This document shows, one piece after another, positions 13,479-13,829 of a stretch of DNA of 13,829 bases. The DNA comes from Chitinophagia bacterium (GTDB taxonomy: Bacteria > Bacteroidota > Bacteroidia > Chitinophagales > Chitinophagaceae). The stretch lies in contig RGMU01000017.1 of NCBI GenBank assembly GCA_010021705.1, forward strand, positions 1 to 13,829, read 5' to 3'. The notes below the pieces were generated by a model. It saw nothing but the letters and a program-made list of their open reading frames with translations, ran no database searches and was not told the origin of the DNA. A program made the position numbers and the translations under genes. Each line of letters starts with the position of its first letter. Within the stretch, counting starts at the first letter, position 1.

Positions 13479-13662
13479 AAAGCGCATAAAATTTTTATAC
13501 CTTTAGCAAACCATATATGGCAAAGCACTGTCTTATATAGTGTTAGTAGCTATTAATATATGATTTGGTCATAAAATAATTTGCCTAACACCATGAACAT
13601 TCTACGAAAGCCCTCCTTATCGGGAGGCTTTTCGTATTGAGTGTTTGCCGGGCGGTAGGGGC
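13479..13662. other. Gene-free stretch with hairpin (13603-13636) and 15-codon frame
   Basis: TACCTTTA (13498-13505) is a near-match to the -7 element and CCATATATGG (13511-13520) is a perfect palindrome. GTGTTAG (13540-13546) and CTAACAC (13585-13591) are complementary. TACGAAAGCCCTCC (13603-13616) pairs with GGAGGCTTTTCGTA (13623-13636) with two one-base bulges. The hairpin lies within a tiny frame, MNILRKPSLSGGFSY (13594-13641), which is probably accidental. No long T run follows, so termination is possible but unproven. Confidence 0.4.
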
Positions 13663-13694
13663 AAAAAAATAAGGTAGCGAGAGGGCTACCTTAT
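13663..13694 (-). terminator. Rho-independent terminator of the zinc-ribbon gene
   Basis: On the minus strand ATAAGGTAGC (13694-13685) pairs perfectly with GCTACCTTAT (13678-13669) around a six-base loop, followed by a run of seven T (13669-13663). It lies about 30 bases after the stop codon at 13723. Confidence 0.88.
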
Positions 13695-13722
13695 AGAATA
13701 AAATATTGTTAAATGCAGGAGG

Positions 13723-13829
13723 CTATTTTTCGCCCAATGCCTGTATGGCTTTTTCGTTCATTTCAGTGTCCACCAAAATGCGCCCGCAGTGTTCGCACAC
13801 TATTATTTTTTTGTGTTGGCGAATTTCAG
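13723..13829 (-). CDS. Zinc-ribbon protein, C-terminal end only
   Basis: Only the last 35 codons are in the window; the gene continues beyond base 13829. The sequence EIRQHKKIIVCEHCGRILVD followed by TEMNEKAIQALGEK and TAG matches the end of Bacteroidota zinc-ribbon proteins of the zf-RING_7 (CT398/CdsZ-like) family: a long coiled coil followed by a C4 zinc ribbon. The second CxxC pair (CEHC) is seen; the first pair and the coiled coil lie outside. Function is uncertain, possibly as an adaptor or regulator. A good terminator follows. Confidence 0.75.
   Translation of the reverse strand, partial: EIRQHKKIIVCEHCGRILVDTEMNEKAIQALGEK

Noticed and set aside
1..13829. tRNA or rRNA genes
   Set aside because: No cloverleaf with a T-loop GTTCRANNC or any rRNA signature was found on either strand by eye.

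Overview
The window reads as chromosomal DNA from an environmental member of the Bacteroidota, probably near the Chitinophagales. The reasons are: moderately AT-rich DNA; lipoproteins with short lipoboxes; -7 elements of the type TAnnTTTG ahead of several genes; almost no Shine-Dalgarno sequences; and protein families such as DUF1573, TRL-like lipoproteins and a PstS-like lipoprotein paired with a large TPR protein. This placement rests on family knowledge and motif style, not on a database search.

Left part (1-6224). A secreted DUF1573 protein, whose start codon lies one base outside the window, ends at a clear terminator. An intergenic segment with a long palindrome and a degenerate AATCCTG-type repeat follows. 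Then comes a minus-strand block transcribed grpE, dnaJ, fabG, fabH, and a formylglycine-generating-enzyme-like lipoprotein. It joins the DnaK co-chaperones with two type II fatty acid synthesis enzymes. upp (uracil phosphoribosyltransferase) diverges from grpE across a 167-bp region with a promoter and palindromes.

Middle part (6225-11208). This holds a TRL-like lipoprotein (minus), an unrecognised lipoprotein with two C-terminal hydrophobic segments (plus), and a LOG-family phosphoribohydrolase overlapping it tail to tail. Next is a 28-codon stub resembling the N-terminus of a RecF/OLD-like AAA ATPase. A two-gene minus-strand unit, PstS-like lipoprotein then TPR protein, is coupled through a TGATG overlap. 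The TPR protein seems to have lost its signal peptide. The unit ends at a good terminator.

Right part (11209-13829). This is accessory and repeat-rich: several copies of the AATCCTG-type repeat, a 62-bp tandem duplication, a decayed gene with a RelE/ParE-toxin-like tail, and a second inverted copy of the palindrome found at 594-662. An IS110-family element with a multiply frameshifted transposase appears to sit inside that palindrome, and the right half of the target reappears on its far side. The window closes with the C-terminal end of a zinc-ribbon protein (minus) and its terminator.

The most notable signals are (1) the compound palindrome-plus-array repeat, present twice with its central loop in opposite orientations and apparently used as the landing site of an IS110 element, and (2) a hairpin-rich module flanked by direct repeats at the 3' end of that element. 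No complete undescribed system is evident. The right part looks like a graveyard of small mobile or defence-type genes.
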